64,000 bases of DNA from contig NC_134277.1 of assembly GCF_949628215.1 (NCBI RefSeq), positions 120,878,963 to 120,942,962 of the forward strand, in the 5' to 3' direction. Both the position numbers and the translations under genes were made by a program. The DNA comes from Phalacrocorax aristotelis. Taxonomy: Eukaryota; Chordata; Aves; Suliformes; Phalacrocoracidae. The notes beneath the pieces are model-generated. The model had not been told where the DNA came from, ran no database searches, and saw nothing but the letters and a program-made list of their open reading frames with translations. Below are positions 1-13,285 of this stretch, piece after piece. The stretch's first letter is position 1. The number at the start of each line of letters is the position of its first letter.

Positions 1-3000
1 CTAGAAGAACATAAGAGGACCAAGCTTGCCGAAAGAAATGGTGAACCCACAGCTGATTTTCTAGACAAAAATCAGACAGATTTATTGCTGTATTACCATA
101 ACAGACTTGGAAACTGAAAAATATGAACAAAACCTTTCAAACTAAAGCTATGGAAATTTTTTTTTAATTAAATAAAGTTCATAACACATGTAACAAAGTT
201 TCAAGTCACCACATTTTCACCTATGCAACTCTCCTTGGAAAATGTATCATATGAGCCATTCCTGCATGTCATTTGCACGTTAATACCTATTTTTTCCAAG
301 TTTGGTGGCTTTTTCAATTTTCTGAAACAAGTCTCGCCAATGGCGGGGCTCAATGTTGTTCAAAGAAATACGCTGATTTGGCAAGCTGGAATTTTTAACT
401 GTATCTCTGACAGGATGTCAGCTTCTTGGACTCTGCAAAGCAATATTCTACTCTCCTACAGGCTCATCCTGACAGTCAGACCAGATGGACCATATTAGCT
501 CCAAGAGTATAAAAGAATATAAAACTCTTAGTAAGTCAAAGAACATATGTATTGACAGACAGAATAGCTCGAGAAAGAAGGAAAGAGAAGAAAAATACTA
601 CATACAGAAGGATGAAATCCAGGAAAAAAGCTTAAGAAACTATTTCAATTTGCTGTTGCTTATATAGCCAGTAATACATCTGGAACAAGGTATGAACAGA
701 CTATTATCTGATACGTGAGCTATTATCTGATACATGATACGTGTTAAGAAAAAGGCGAGAACACCACTTGCCTGATAAGGAATCATATACATAACTCAAA
801 GATGCATTCCACTGTACATAGTAACCCACCAAAAAAATATATACTGTACAAACCTGTAGTTGATGACAAAAGTATCATCAATCTGAGATTTGGCAAACAA
901 ATCAGTTCATTTAATACCTGCTGAAAATATTAGCCTCAATATATACAAATATTATACTATTTATGTTCACAGCTGTAGCTATAAAACAGAAATTTAAAAA
1001 AAAAATCTTTTACAGCGTCCTATCCAGAAAAATAAGCCAAATCCAGTGAGTTAGCACTCACAATTCTGTACTATATACCTCCAACTTTCAGGAAAAGTTA
1101 TTCTGCACAAACTGTTTTACAGAGTTCAAACTAACTTTTTCACTCTGACAAAGATAGCCACTCTGTTAATCATATTACTACAGTAAACCTTTTAAAAGTT
1201 ATTCTGTGCTACTCCATAAGGAAGGAGGGAAAAAAAGCATTGTGAATCTTTCATCAGGGGTGTGTGTATATATATATATATTTATAAAAATATATGTACA
1301 TTTTATATATTATTAAATATGACTAAAGCTAAATATGACAGCATTTTAATTACTTTCTTGGTACTTAAACAGAAATACTTTGCCAGCTGCTAAAAATAAA
1401 TTTCTAATACCAGCATCTCAAATAGAAGGATGAGGAACAAACAAAGTTTTTGTTAAATCAAAATCCTCAAGTAATTTTTTTCATTGAAAGAGATCAGAAT
1501 CCACATGTTAGAATTTCTATCCACGTAACACTAACCTAGTATTAATATTTTGCATAACAAATGCCATTCCCCTGGCAGAGTCTTGGGATATTTATAAATA
1601 TGCTTCATAAAAAGCTTATTCCATAAGAACCTGTTTTTCCATGAAATCCCATACTTACCTCTTCACCAAAACTCTAATTCACTATTAATCTCAATTTGCA
1701 CTTAGTTTACTTACCTACCTCATAAGCACAATAGATATGGCCAAATCACACAAGAATTTTGTTTAAAATGTTCTCATTGATTCCTGCTTCACGGTGACTA
1801 TGCCATTTGTGTTGGAATTGTTTCCTCCTTCCCCAAAATGCAGTCAGCATAAATAAAAATTATAAACTAATTCATACTTAAGAGGAGCTAACGTTCCATG
1901 AACAATCTTCATTTTATTCTATCATTTCCTGACCTCCAAGTGTTAAATTTCTGCAAATACAGCATTCTACCATTTGGTTTTATGGTCCTAGAATTTCTTG
2001 CACAATTTCTGCTTGTCCTCAAGTGATACAGTGAACCCTTTTAACCACTGAAATGCAGCCCAGGTTTACTTCAGGACAGGCAGAAAGGGACTAGCATCCC
2101 TGAAATTTTTCTCCCAAACTACAATTAGTGCAGATGTTTCAAAATAATAAACAGCGTTGTTTAAATAGCAGCTTGCAGCATTAATATGTGTTACAGGGAT
2201 GGTCTGGTCTCACACTTGAAAACAAGGCTTCATGGAGAATTTTATAGGCTTGCTAATATAGACCACCAACTCTAATAAAAAGATCAGAATTATTATTAAA
2301 AGCAACAAAAGACAAGAAAAATTCCTTAGGTTCTTTGTTGTATTTTATTCCTTTCACAGGAACAAGATCCCAAGAACTAGTCCATCATACCAGCCACTCT
2401 AAGCTTTAAGAAGGGAATTAAGGTAAAGTAACGAACTCTCACAAACTTCTTATGGTATCCAAAACTAAAAATATTATAGCTGAGATCTTACTACTATCAT
2501 ATAAATACCTGAAATAGTATCGAAATAAATTTGATTTTTTTTCCAGTATTCCACTATTCTTGTGGTTCATTCCAGCCAGTCTGCATCTCAGATAAACTTA
2601 ATCCCTACTCTTTTTCCACAGACCTTTGTGCAAATATGAACTCTAAACAACAAACAAAACCCCAATTAAATAGGATGAAAAACAAGGACACTGGAAATCT
2701 GTAATAGGTAAGGGAATTAAACCCAGGTATTCTGGGTCTTGAATAGTCATGAAAGATGCACTTTGTCTTTCTCTATATATTCTTGAGTTCCACCTTTCTG
2801 ACTTGAATCAGAAAAAAGGAATTATACTTCTACCAAATAGTATTGAGAAAATAAATACCTTAAGAGCTGCTCACATTCTGTGACATGGATTCGCATAAAC
2901 TATAACTACCTCTGACTAAAGGTGCTACCTAATCTACTACTATTTCAGTGTCCCTCCTCACACATCCCATGTCCAAAACCAAAACAATAGAATTACTATT

Positions 3001-5825
3001 CTCTTCCTTATTCCTGGGAGGTGAAAAAGACCTGGCAGTAGTAGGAAGGATCTCCCTGCTTAGGCAAAAAACTAATTCAATTCAATTGTTAGAAATGAGC
3101 ACCTGGGGTTCTATTACCACAAGAATCATCCAAATATGTTTTAAAGATGATTACTACCAATGTTGATGCTACTAAGCATGTTAGTTATTTGATCTGTCCT
3201 CTTACCCATAATTAAAATATCATGTACTATAGCACAATATTTTTTCAAAGATTATTAAATCTTAAACCTACCATCTTCCATTCTGTTGTATATGTCTACA
3301 TGAAATACAGTGAATATTGGTTACCATAGAAACCACAGAACTGAAGAAATTTAGTTTTGGCATAATTGCTGCATATGTTGTACAAATCACATCTCTTATT
3401 CTAAGCATTAGAAATGAAGACACTTTTGAACTCCATTTTTTAAAAATAGAGTAATGAAGAAACAAAGAGTTGGATCAAGTATTTACAGACATAATACAAC
3501 ATATTCTTCTTTAATTCACTCATTCCCTTCTCTTTTATAATTAAGGGTATGTATTCTTGCATTCTGTTAAACCATTTAGTTGAATACTGTTTAAGTGATC
3601 TTTTACTTAATGATAATTAAGCCAGTTTTGGTTTTGTCATTAAATTCAAAATACTATTTTAGAATAATAAATACATTATTAGTCAAATATCCAGAAATGG
3701 CTAAGGAAAGTTCAGCAAAAACAAACACCCCCAACAGCCTGGGACAAACTTGTTTTGTTTTTTCACTTGCAACAAAGTTCACATTGAGTAAGGATAGATT
3801 TGTTTCTTTAGTTTCAATAGTGGAAAAGGAAAAAGCGCTCTAGGCATGCTGACACTCAGTCTTACAACAGCATAATTTTCTCAGCAGCATTAAAAAACAC
3901 GCATTCAGCAGGAACAAATTAACTCAATTCAGCCAGCCTGTGATTTAGCTACAAACTCCTCTCCACTTCCTTATCAGCTCCCAGAATGAATCTTAAATGT
4001 CTGAAAAAAACCCAACCCCAAAACAAACCCACAATATCACAGGTCAGATGAACAGTAGGACTGCTGGATTTCTGTTTTACTTCAACACGATAATTCTTTC
4101 ATCCTTTCCCTTCTATAGCTTTGTTTGCTCAATAACTTAGTTCTGATTCAGTCTTTTCAGAGATACCTTATAGTAATCCAGTTCATTACCACCAGTACCT
4201 TTTCATTTGAATATTCAGAAATACAAACAAATGGAATTTCAGAAAAAGTCCGGGAATACAGAACAGATAAACAGACAAATAAATTGTAGTTAAAAACAAC
4301 ACAGAGCAATCATCTCTACTTGAAAGCTTTAAGTCTTCTTAAGCTGTCACATACATTGCACAAAAATCTGTCATCAGCCAATACACTGCAACAAGGAAAT
4401 GCAAAGCAAAACTCCAATAATTTGTTTAGCATACAGTATCATGCTTCTAGCCTGAAGAACCAACAGCATCCTTTTTGGTTTACCTTGTCTCTTCAGACCT
4501 TCCTGGCATGAATGGGTTAAGGTCTTAATGAACTTGTGAAATTGATCCACCCAAATTTTGAAGGATATAACAGGTTCTCCATTAAAAAAAAAATGTAAAC
4601 CAGGAATAATGGATAAATGAAAGACCACATTATTATTTAAAATAATCACTATTTATTAAGTGGTGGTCTCGCTGATGTCACAAAGAACAGAGAAAAAACA
4701 CTAAAAACATTTTACAGTAAAAAAAACCACCACAGCATTCCCATGACATTAGAATCAGTAAAGTCTGGTTTTCCGTGGATTTTTCTGCAACATTCCCTCA
4801 CAGAAGCCCAGCTCCCCTCAGTGTCACTGAGCCTGACCAGCACAGCTTCCTTTGGTAATCCTGTCTGGGCATGTGCATAGGACTGGCTTGGAGCTTGGCT
4901 GGCTAATCAAGACACGAATCAATTAGTCAGCTGACTGCTACCCTACAGAATATGTAAAGGGCTAATTTATAACTCCTTTCTTTCAGATAAGGAAATAATT
5001 TGGGTCTTTCTTTCCATTACTTAGCTGCCAATTTTCATGGAATTTGGAAGAGCTTAACATCTTTGAGACTCCTACCCATCTGTCAAATTTGGTTGGAATA
5101 GACAAAAGCTACTGGAGGACAGGCACTGGCAGATCACATACAGTCACAGTGTGCACTTTGTTTTCTTAGCTACACCAAAAAAACCTCTTTAACTGGAGGC
5201 TACCTAAAGTGACCGCCTTCATTTATTTCATAATCTTTCCATCAAAGTACATTTTGTGGAGACTTTAAACTTCACTATTTCAGAAGTAACGCGGATAAAG
5301 AAGAAAGAGGAAAAGACGATGTCTTGTATATGCTAAAGAATAAAGAACAACATAGAAAAAAAGACAAAAACAAGTGAAAGAACAGTGTGAGGGTGCTGGG
5401 AATTGTAAAGAAAAGCAGGTGGGATAGGGCATTCAAGAAATGAAACGTGCCTTCAAGGCAAAGCTGAAAAACATATATTACACAGTAGGGAAAGGGAATT
5501 AGTAAAAAGATGCAAAGATGACAAAGTAAATGAGACCTAAGGGGAGGGAAAGAAAAAAAAAAAAGACTGACAAAGCCTAGCTGCCAAAACTGAATGGGAC
5601 AATATAAGTGAAAATGACATAGGATCTGTAAAAGAAAATAAGAAATTGATAATTTAATTAAGCACTTAGAAAGTTCCCATGACAAAACAGAAGGGGTCCA
5701 ACTAGGTAGAAACTTTATTTCCCCTTCAGTAATGACAGAAGAGTAGTAGAATGTGAAAACAGATTCCATTTTCAAAATAATGCCTCCATGAATTGAAAGA
5801 TCCAAGGCAGTTTCAACTAAATCTA
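1..5825. other. AT-rich intergenic DNA, no gene recognised
   Basis: Only short open frames occur. The longest, 176 codons on the minus strand at 5275-5805, reads through a purine-rich + strand and gives a low-complexity Phe/Leu/Ser product, so it is not believable as protein. Small features are a (TG)n(TA)n microsatellite at about 1259-1283 and an imperfect tandem duplication of about 18 bp (CTATTATCTGATAC core) at 701-738. Two strong minus-strand donor-like sites occur near 1653 and 1709, but the sequence before them is closed in all three frames. Confidence 0.6.
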
Positions 5826-6550
5826 AACCATTTCTGACAGATGCTTGTCAAATCTGGTTTGAAATCTTTTAGTGGCAGCTTCTACCAGATGTCTAAGCAA
5901 ACTTAAACCAAAGTTAGCCATCCTTGCCATTAGTCAGCCATCCTAATATATAAAATAATCTTGTCGTATCTATATGGACACACAAAATAACAGATTGCCT
6001 TCATCTTGTAAACAACTTCTTAAACATTGGAGAACCGCTATCTCTTTCCTTCTCTACACTAAACAGACCAAATTCTTTTAATTTTTTTCACACACACCCA
6101 TACCCATCCAGAGATTACACTTTCCAACTGTCTTTCCACTCCCTTCCTCCAAACTCTTGCCAGTTGATCCATGTCTTTCCACGCATATATCCTGAAGAGG
6201 CCCCAGCCTTCCAGCTGATCCCTCACAAGTACTAAGAACAGAAGTATTATGCTGCTTTTGGTTTCATATGCTGATATAACCCTTGCATCTATCACAACAG
6301 CATGACACTGATTTTCATGTGTAGCACTTCAACCTACAGGTCTTTTTCTACCTTACCTAAAATTTTCTTCTCTATACACTTTATTTCTGCTTATGGATAG
6401 TACTTTGTACTTGTTCTTACTGATTTACATCCTATTCTCTCACTTCTCAAGATCATTCCAAATTCCAAATGATCTGTCCTCCAGAGTGCTTGCAGCTCCT
6501 CCCAGCAAGACGTTGTGTTCAAATTGAGAAGGAATCGTATAGTAAGCCCC
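5826..6550 (-). mobile_element. Ancient CR1 LINE fragment, antisense
   Basis: Read on the + strand, this follows the order of an antisense CR1 3' half. An 'actaaacagacc' block near 6058 is followed by a 'cttgccagttgatcc' block, a 'ccccagccttccag' block near 6203, a 'ctacaggtctttttct' block near 6335, a 'actttgtacttgttcttac' block near 6402 and 'gtcctccagagtgcttgcagctcctcccagc' near 6476-6506. It is far more diverged than the CR1 copies at 11.6 and 16.3 kb and lacks their tail, which suggests an early amniote or archosaur insertion. The family is assigned from block order and remembered consensus. The subfamily cannot be named. Confidence 0.65.
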
Positions 6551-9246
6551 TGCTGTCAGTATGAATCACAAAGAACCTCTATTGTCCCACAGTGACAAGC
6601 ATAAGACATGGTTTGTGCCTAACACAATGATACTACTCTTTTTCAAAGAGGAAAAAATAGAGAAATAAACATTTTAAAGTTTATCCATTTTAAGCTATTT
6701 GTATTTTCCCATTTTAAGCTGTATATATTTTATTATTTTATGTTTCAGAGTGACTTGAAGTTAAATAGTAATTTTAGCCATTATGTATATTATATAAATA
6801 GTTCGGTTGCAAAGATTAGAGAAAATTAGTTGAAAATTTGGCAGGATCATACGAACTATTTTAAATAAAGAAGGGAACACAACACACTACTAAATAATAT
6901 AAAATTGCATCTGTGTTTTCTAGCTTGAAGAGAAGATCTTGCCAAATTCCAAATCGAGTGCTGAGTAACTATAAACACATTCTTGTTCAGTTGGACAAAG
7001 ATGTATTTTGTGGCACTGCTCAGATCTTAGCAGCTAATTATTTCTTGATGCTATGTAGAAGTCTTGTTTAAAAAGAAAATTAACAGAAAAATATTTTAAT
7101 TTATACAATTCAATATAGCTACATTAAGAGAACATTCTTGTACCTGTCCTGCAATATAACCTTAGAAGATGACAGTTCCAAGACAAAGCTCAGCATGACA
7201 GAAAAATAAAAATAAAAAAAAAACCACACACAAAAAAACCCAACCAAAAAAAAAAAAAAGAAAAAAAAACTACTAAAAAGGTAATGGTAATTACAAAATC
7301 AACAATATCCCCAAGCTGACTGGAGCTGCTGCTTGCTCAGGCTAATTCTTACTCACCATCTACTTTCCAAACTAAGACATCCTAAACCGTAAAACTTTTT
7401 ATCTAGGAAATCTGATCATTACCTTTACTCGGTGTTTGTGCTCCAGATTCAGTAACTTGAATTTTCAAAGAAGGCTCAAAACACATGGTAAAATGACTAA
7501 ATAAATTAAAAAAAAAAAAAACTTAATGAGATTTTATTACATATTTGAGAGAAAAGAATGCAGGAAATGGGGATTTTTTGCTAGATTTACTGCCTCTAAA
7601 TTTGCTTCATCATAGAATTGTTCTCAACACATAATAGTTCACATCATGTACACAGTTCAAAGGTCATATAAACACCCATTTTTTGCTAGACAGATTCTTA
7701 TCCGTATGCAGAGACTGGCATTATCCAGTAAAGATACTGTTTACTCTTCTTAATGGCAGTGATCAACTATGTCAGTACAAAGCCATTTGAGATGCATGCA
7801 GTTCGCCTAATATTAGGAGATTACTGTAATGTAGGTTACCTACCTCATCACAGTTCCCAGCCCAAGTTTTGTGTACAGGCAAGTCCTCTGAAGTTAAACA
7901 GGAAGAGCCTAGCTGATCCAGATTTTCTCAGTATTCACTGTTAAGCTGTTTCTTGTTTACACTGTGAAGGCAACTGATTCAGAAAACCAGAAGAGTTCTG
8001 TAAATTATCTCATGTCCAACTTTGAGAAACAGAATTCAAAATCAGTTAAAATCACTTTACCTACATACTATCTAAACTCAATGGTTTCATGCTGCGATTA
8101 ATACAAAGATCATAAGAGTATACAAAATCATGAACCCCACAGAAAGATGGATTAGATAAGTAGAATTCTCTGTATTAGGAGATTTCATCACTTTACAAAT
8201 AACGATCATTTTAACCACTCAATTTCTATTCCTACTCCAAACTCTCTTTTAACATCAAGTGTAATGCTTCAGTAAATAATCTTGTAAATATCACAGAAAA
8301 TAAGGTCAATGTCACTAGAACTTCTATGGGGTTTTGAAACGTGATAGCAAATATTTTGGGCCACTACTGCAGTATTAACTTTCGATGTTAGTGTGGATAG
8401 CAATCTTCCAAATGACAATTTAATCCAAAACTGCATCAAGTATTGAAAGAAGAATAGGAAATTTCTCTGTCTCATGTCAAAACTGAAATATAAGTTCTAA
8501 CATCACCCTTCAAAAGGGGACACTCTCCCTCATTCTGTCTTCATGTCAACAGTTTCAGACCTACCTGTCTTATTTTGCAAGGTATCAAAACTAAAACAAT
8601 CATCTACTACTCCCATGCCCTCTTTTTATTTAACTCCATCTGAAAACTCTGTACAAAAAGGCTTACAAACAGCTACCTATAAAACAGACCATCATATCTG
8701 CATCATAATACTAGATCTTAAAGTCAGATATTTTACCAGCATAAAACCCTAATCTCACACAGGCTGTACGCTCTGAAATGATGAGAGCATTTGCAAAAAA
8801 TTCAGAGCCACTCAGTAGGGATGAAGGCTTAAAAGACACATGTATCCACTTTGTAGATTTCTTTATTTAATAGTGGCACCATCTTACTAGACATAGCCAT
8901 GCTGCAACTCCATGAAAAATAATCTCAAAGGAGTGCAAATCAAACACCTCCAAAACATCTCTGAATTCCTGAAAGCACATTCAAAAAGGATTGTGCTATA
9001 TTAGCAAACATATTCGGTTTCCCAATCAGGGCAATCTGAAAGAACACCATCAGTCCCAAAACAGTCACATACTGGATTTTCAACTGGGATCATGACCAAC
9101 CCCTCAGCTTCCAATATACATCTCAACATGACCAATATAGAAAAAACAAGAAGGGATCGCTGCTAGGTATACGGTCTGCTGAAGCACAACAGTCAAGCCT
9201 ACAGGGCTTTATAATTTTTTTTTACATATTTCCTCAATATACTCAC
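6551..9246. other. AT-rich intergenic DNA
   Basis: No coding sequence is recognisable. The tract at about 7197-7270 is almost pure A with interspersed C (AAAAATAAAA, ACACACAAAA, CCAACCAAAA). It looks like a degraded poly-A or simple repeat. A shorter A-run is at 7507-7521. Confidence 0.6.
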
Positions 9247-9294
9247 CTAGGCTCCCAGGACTGGAGTGTGACCAAAACTTTACAACCCTGTGAG
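9247..9294 (-). other. Possible small exon (minus strand)
   Basis: On the minus strand a pyrimidine-rich acceptor (TTGTTCTAACAG, AG at 9296-9295) and a strong donor (CTAG|GTGAGTAT, GT at 9246-9245) enclose 48 nt. One frame is open. It lies about 1.2 kb downstream, in minus-strand terms, of two donor-like sites in the CpG island at 10 kb, so it could be a non-coding or early exon of a transcript starting there. The evidence is splice-site pattern only. Chance occurrence is quite possible. Confidence 0.2.
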
Positions 9295-9929
9295 CTGTTA
9301 GAACAAGTCCACTAAACCTCCATAATTAATTCCCCCATTCCTCATTAATTATTTTCCCAAAGAAGTAATAAGACAGACAGAAATTATAAGTCAGTCATCA
9401 TCATTGTAGTAACAGCAACCTCTTCCTTCCATAAGGTTTTCAAAAGATCTTCTTCAAGATCTATTCTACTTTGGCATGGCATCATTATGGGGTGAAACAA
9501 AGAGATTCCATTCTTTAAAAAAACAACCCAAGAGTTTATGGAGAGTAATAAAGTTCTGAAATAACTCCTGAACCAAGTTGTTCCATTTTCCTAGCCTTAT
9601 GCATTTTGCTTTTTAAAGAGAGAAAAAACTTAAGAGACGGAATAACACCCTCTGTGAGGGAGAACAAAATCTAATTTTTAATCAGTCTCCTCTTCAGTAA
9701 TGACTCGTCACATTCTTGAGCCTGTGCAACCTGTTATGCATTTGAAACTTAGAAAAGGAAAGCTTAAAACTCTTTTAAGTCATATATCAGAAAGTTTATT
9801 GTATTCTTTGAATCAGTTAAGAACTCAGCAATAAGAGGGCAGAGCCTATCTAGGCATATAAGCCAAAAAACCGGATCTCTCAAAGATGCTTTAGGTGCTG
9901 CACCAAGCACTGCAACAAGAAGACGGAGT

Positions 9930-10880
9930 TAATTCCGCGACAGCCCCCCAGCCTCCCGCCCATCCGCCGCAACAAGCCGTTCCCGGAGCAGAGACGCCCG
10001 TATGCTGCTGCAGGGGACGTACCCTCCGCTTCAGTCCCTGCCCAGCCGCCAGGCAGGCACGCCCAGAGGCGCAGCCCCCTCAGGAGGGGGGCCCTGCCTT
10101 GGACTCGTTCTGCCACCACGGGAGGGAGGCCGGGGTTCGCCACACGCCGCCCCGCGCTCCGGCCGCCCAACACCCGCGGCCACGGGCCCAGGGCCCGAGA
10201 GGCGATGGGGGCGCGTCGCCCAGCGCCACCGGCAGCGCCCGCCGAGCCCCTCGCTTAGAGGGCGAGGAAAGACAACTTCAGGGCGCTTGTCCCGCTAGTG
10301 CCGGAGCGCCTGGCGTCGCGCCCGGGGCCGCCCCACCCCGAGCGGGAGGCGGCAACGGCCTAGCTCCCTCCCGCCGCGCCCCCTCCCTGCGGAGGTCAGG
10401 CGGCACCGGGCCGGGCCGGCCGAGGATCTGTTGCCCCCCCGCACTCACCCGGTAGTCACGGCTCTGGCCGGGCGGGAGGAGGGGGGCAGCCGCCGCCGCG
10501 CCGCCCCCCCGGCGTCCCTCAGCCCGTTTCCCTGGCAACGGCGGCAGCGCGCGGGACTCACCGGCAGCGGGGGGGGGGGAAGGCGGGTGTGTGTGTGGCG
10601 GGAGAGCCACCGGCGCCGCGCCCCGGCGCCGCGCCCCGGCCCCGCACCTCTCTTACATCCTGGGGGAGGTAACTAAGCCGCAGGAGGGGGTACGAGGCTG
10701 CCCCCACGCTCTCCGCCTCGCCCGCGTCCCCGGGGGAAGGCGGAACCGGCTCCGCGCCCCGCTCCTGCCACGCCGCGGGTTTCCGGCTCGCAGCGCTTGC
10801 ACGGCCAACGCTGTGAAATCAACTCGCTTTTACGTGTTTCCAGTAAAAACTTGGCTGCTGAGGTTGACGGTGCGATGAAA
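9930..10880. promoter_or_regulatory. Orphan CpG island, probable promoter
   Basis: This is about 0.95 kb of very G+C-rich, CpG-dense sequence inside AT-rich DNA, as expected for a vertebrate CpG-island promoter. Donor-like sites are visible on the minus strand: ACCGG|GTGAGT with intron start at 10448, GCCG|GTGAGT with intron start at 10561, and GGAT|GTAAGA near 10657. One lies on the + strand, GGAG|GTAACT with GT at 10669. The stronger minus-strand signals suggest leftward transcription. In human 18q12 the gene upstream of ASXL3 is CCDC178, pointing away from it, so its promoter is the leading guess. No CCDC178 exon was recognised here, and a lncRNA promoter is equally compatible. The long open frames in both directions reflect base composition. 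Confidence 0.75.
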
Positions 10881-11590
10881 ATTTATAACGGGTGACAGTG
10901 CTCCACGGTCCAAAATTTGGGGACTGCTATCCTGAAGAATAAAGCCGATCCTTGCCTGTTTAATTCTTTCCTATATAAATTATTAGCTGCTAACCAACCT
11001 GGTCCAGACCAGTGCCCGCGGTTGCTGCCAATCCTGATTTTAATAATCCACTCCTGGAAATTCTTGCATGAAAGTATGATGTGAAGAGCCATTTCACTCA
11101 AATTTAAGTAGAGACTAGGACTCATAGAGGGCTCAGATGGGACTTAATCAAATCTAGGTTTCCCTCGTGAGAAGTATACGCTTGGCCTTGTATACTTCTC
11201 CCTTATATAAAGGGTAGGAGGTTAAAATTAAGTTAGAGAACTAGGCGAAGTGTGCCTCGCTCATATGTACTCTTAGATTGCCCTTCGTTTTCTCTTTTCA
11301 CACCTTGTACCATATCAGGAAAAAAAGGTCAGAGAAATTTAGGAGACATTCCAAAACTTGTATTCCCCTGTGTTCTGTGTCCTTCTCATCACCTCTTAGA
11401 GCTGTCTCTGTGTGCATTCTAGGATGTTCGACTTCAGCCAGGATGTTTTTAATGAATAAAAAGAGAGGGGTGATGAAGTGTTTACCTTACCTCACCTTAC
11501 TTCCTCAATATAACCTTAGTGAAGACAAGATGTGAGTAGTTTTTATTTTAGTAAAACTGGGCCAGGTAAAACGAATGTGCCTTTGCCTCA
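10881..11590. other. Non-coding DNA between CpG island and CR1
   Basis: Base composition returns to AT-rich. An inverted pair, gagaagtatac at 11168-11178 and gtatacttctc at 11190-11200, can form an 11-bp hairpin stem. No gene was recognised. Confidence 0.5.
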
Positions 11591-12168
11591 AAGGCCAATG
11601 GTGTCCTGCGCTGCATTAGGAGTGTTGACTGCAGGTCGAGGGAGGTGATCCTTTCCCTCTACTCAGCACTGGTGAGGCCACACCTGGAGTACTGGGTCCC
11701 GTTCTGGGCTACCCAGTACAAGACAGACATGGACATACTGAGAGAGGGCCATGGAGATGGTGAAGGGACAGCAGCATCTCTCCTATGAGGAAATGCTGAG
11801 AGAGCTGGGACCATTCAGCCTGGAGAAGAGAAGGCTCAGGGGAGATCTCATCAATTTGTGTAAATACTTGAAGAGAGGGTGCAAAGAGCACAGTCAGGCT
11901 TGTCAGTGGAGCCCAGTGTCAGGACCAGAGGCAATGGCCACAAACCACAGGAGGTTCCCTCTGAACATCAGGAAATACTTCTTTACTGTGAGGGTGACCG
12001 AGCAGTGTCACAGATTGTCCCTGGAGGTTGTGGAGACTCCCTCCTTGGAGGTATTCAAAAGCTCTTTGGAAACAGTCCTGGGCAAATGGCTCTAGGTTGA
12101 GCAGGTTGGACCAGATGACCTCCAGAGATCCCTTCCAACCTCAACCATTCTGTGATTCTGTGATTCAT
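11591..12168 (+). mobile_element. CR1 LINE, 3' end (truncated)
   Basis: This is a typical 5'-truncated avian CR1 (non-LTR retrotransposon). It includes the 'ttcagcctggagaagagaaggctcaggggagat' segment near 11815, the 'accagatgacctcc' to 'cccttccaacctcaaccattctgtgat' end, and the octamer-like tail ATTCTGTG ATTCTGTG ATTC at 12148-12167. It holds the end of the reverse-transcriptase ORF, but indels spread the remaining frame over three overlapping open frames between 11751 and 12231, so it is dead. CR1 does not make regular target duplications and none is visible. Confidence 0.95.
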
Positions 12169-13285
12169 GCAATGAGGGGAATTAATAGCACTGGCACTCT
12201 GTGGAATTCAAAACTATCCTTATCTCTCTAATGATGTTGCATTGAGATAGATATCTCAAAAGAAATACCCTTTTACAGAGAACAAAAAAAAATACCCTTC
12301 AGTACTCAAGAAGGCCATGGGGCAGCAGTTATCAGGACTCGAAATACTATGTTCCTAGATATTTTATAGGCTTTGAAATCACAATTTTAACCTTAAGATA
12401 ATTATCTTTACCAAGACTGAAGAAAGGAGACAGGTAAAAGTGATAGATAATGCATTTTTACTTTTCCAGGCTAAATCCGGGGCTTCAGGCCCCCCAGCTG
12501 TTGCACATGTTTCTCATATTTTGATTTACCACTACTTATTTGGCAATATGCAGTTTCTGCTTTCTTCCAGGCTTTTCCAAGAAAAAAAGGAAACCGCTCT
12601 TGAAGCAATAGAAGGAGCTCTTTTGAGTCACAAATATATGACAAGTTTCACCGTTACTGTGTTTGATCTTGTGGAGTAGTTATTGATCTTGGCAACTATT
12701 GTGAAACAAAGAACATGTTGTCTAATCTTTTGATTGCTATCATAAGAGTACTGTGGTCATCCTTAGTTGTAGATGTCTTAAATTAAGAAAAAAATCATTC
12801 AGATAGCTGCCAGCTATCTGATACATTTGAAAAATTTAGATGGTGTTAGAACTAGATTTACCTAAAAGCTGAGTGTCTTTGTAGTTAGCTGCATAATTTA
12901 TTGATAAATGGGAATAAAGCTTCAAGAGTGTATTAATATAACCATTAATCTCACAGAAAGCATTATCTGGTGCCTTTTTTTCTTAGAATAGCATGAAGAT
13001 TAGTCATACAGTTAAACACTTCAAAATTTAGGATTTAAAAGTTTCTCAAAAGAAGCAGGACTAAGTACATAATTTTGCTGATGTATATTAAGAAACATTT
13101 TAAAGTTTTACAATTATAGATTTATAGGCGTATATAAGATGGGAAAAAAAACCCATAGAGATCATCAACTGCTAGTTAGTGTGATACCAACTATTTCCAG
13201 TGAAAATCTCTTTACACCACTCTTATAACCTCTCACCCTCATTAAAGACAAATTAAGACCTTAACAGAACCAGAATAATCCTGAA
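12169..13285. other. Non-coding intergenic DNA
   Basis: AT-rich, with no gene or clear repeat recognised. Confidence 0.5.

Noticed and set aside
1653..1790. Strong minus-strand donor-like sites suggesting upstream exons
   Set aside because: The sequence before each donor is closed in all frames within about 110 nt and no matching acceptor was seen.
5275..5805. 176-codon minus-strand open frame
   Set aside because: Purine-rich + strand produces a Phe/Leu/Ser-rich product. There is no signal, splice context or family.
9895..10610. Overlapping 97-186-codon open frames on both strands
   Set aside because: All lie in the orphan CpG island, have Pro/Arg/Gly/Ala shadow composition and overlap in several frames.
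11751..12095. 114-codon + strand open frame
   Set aside because: It is CR1 LINE 3' sequence, not a host gene.
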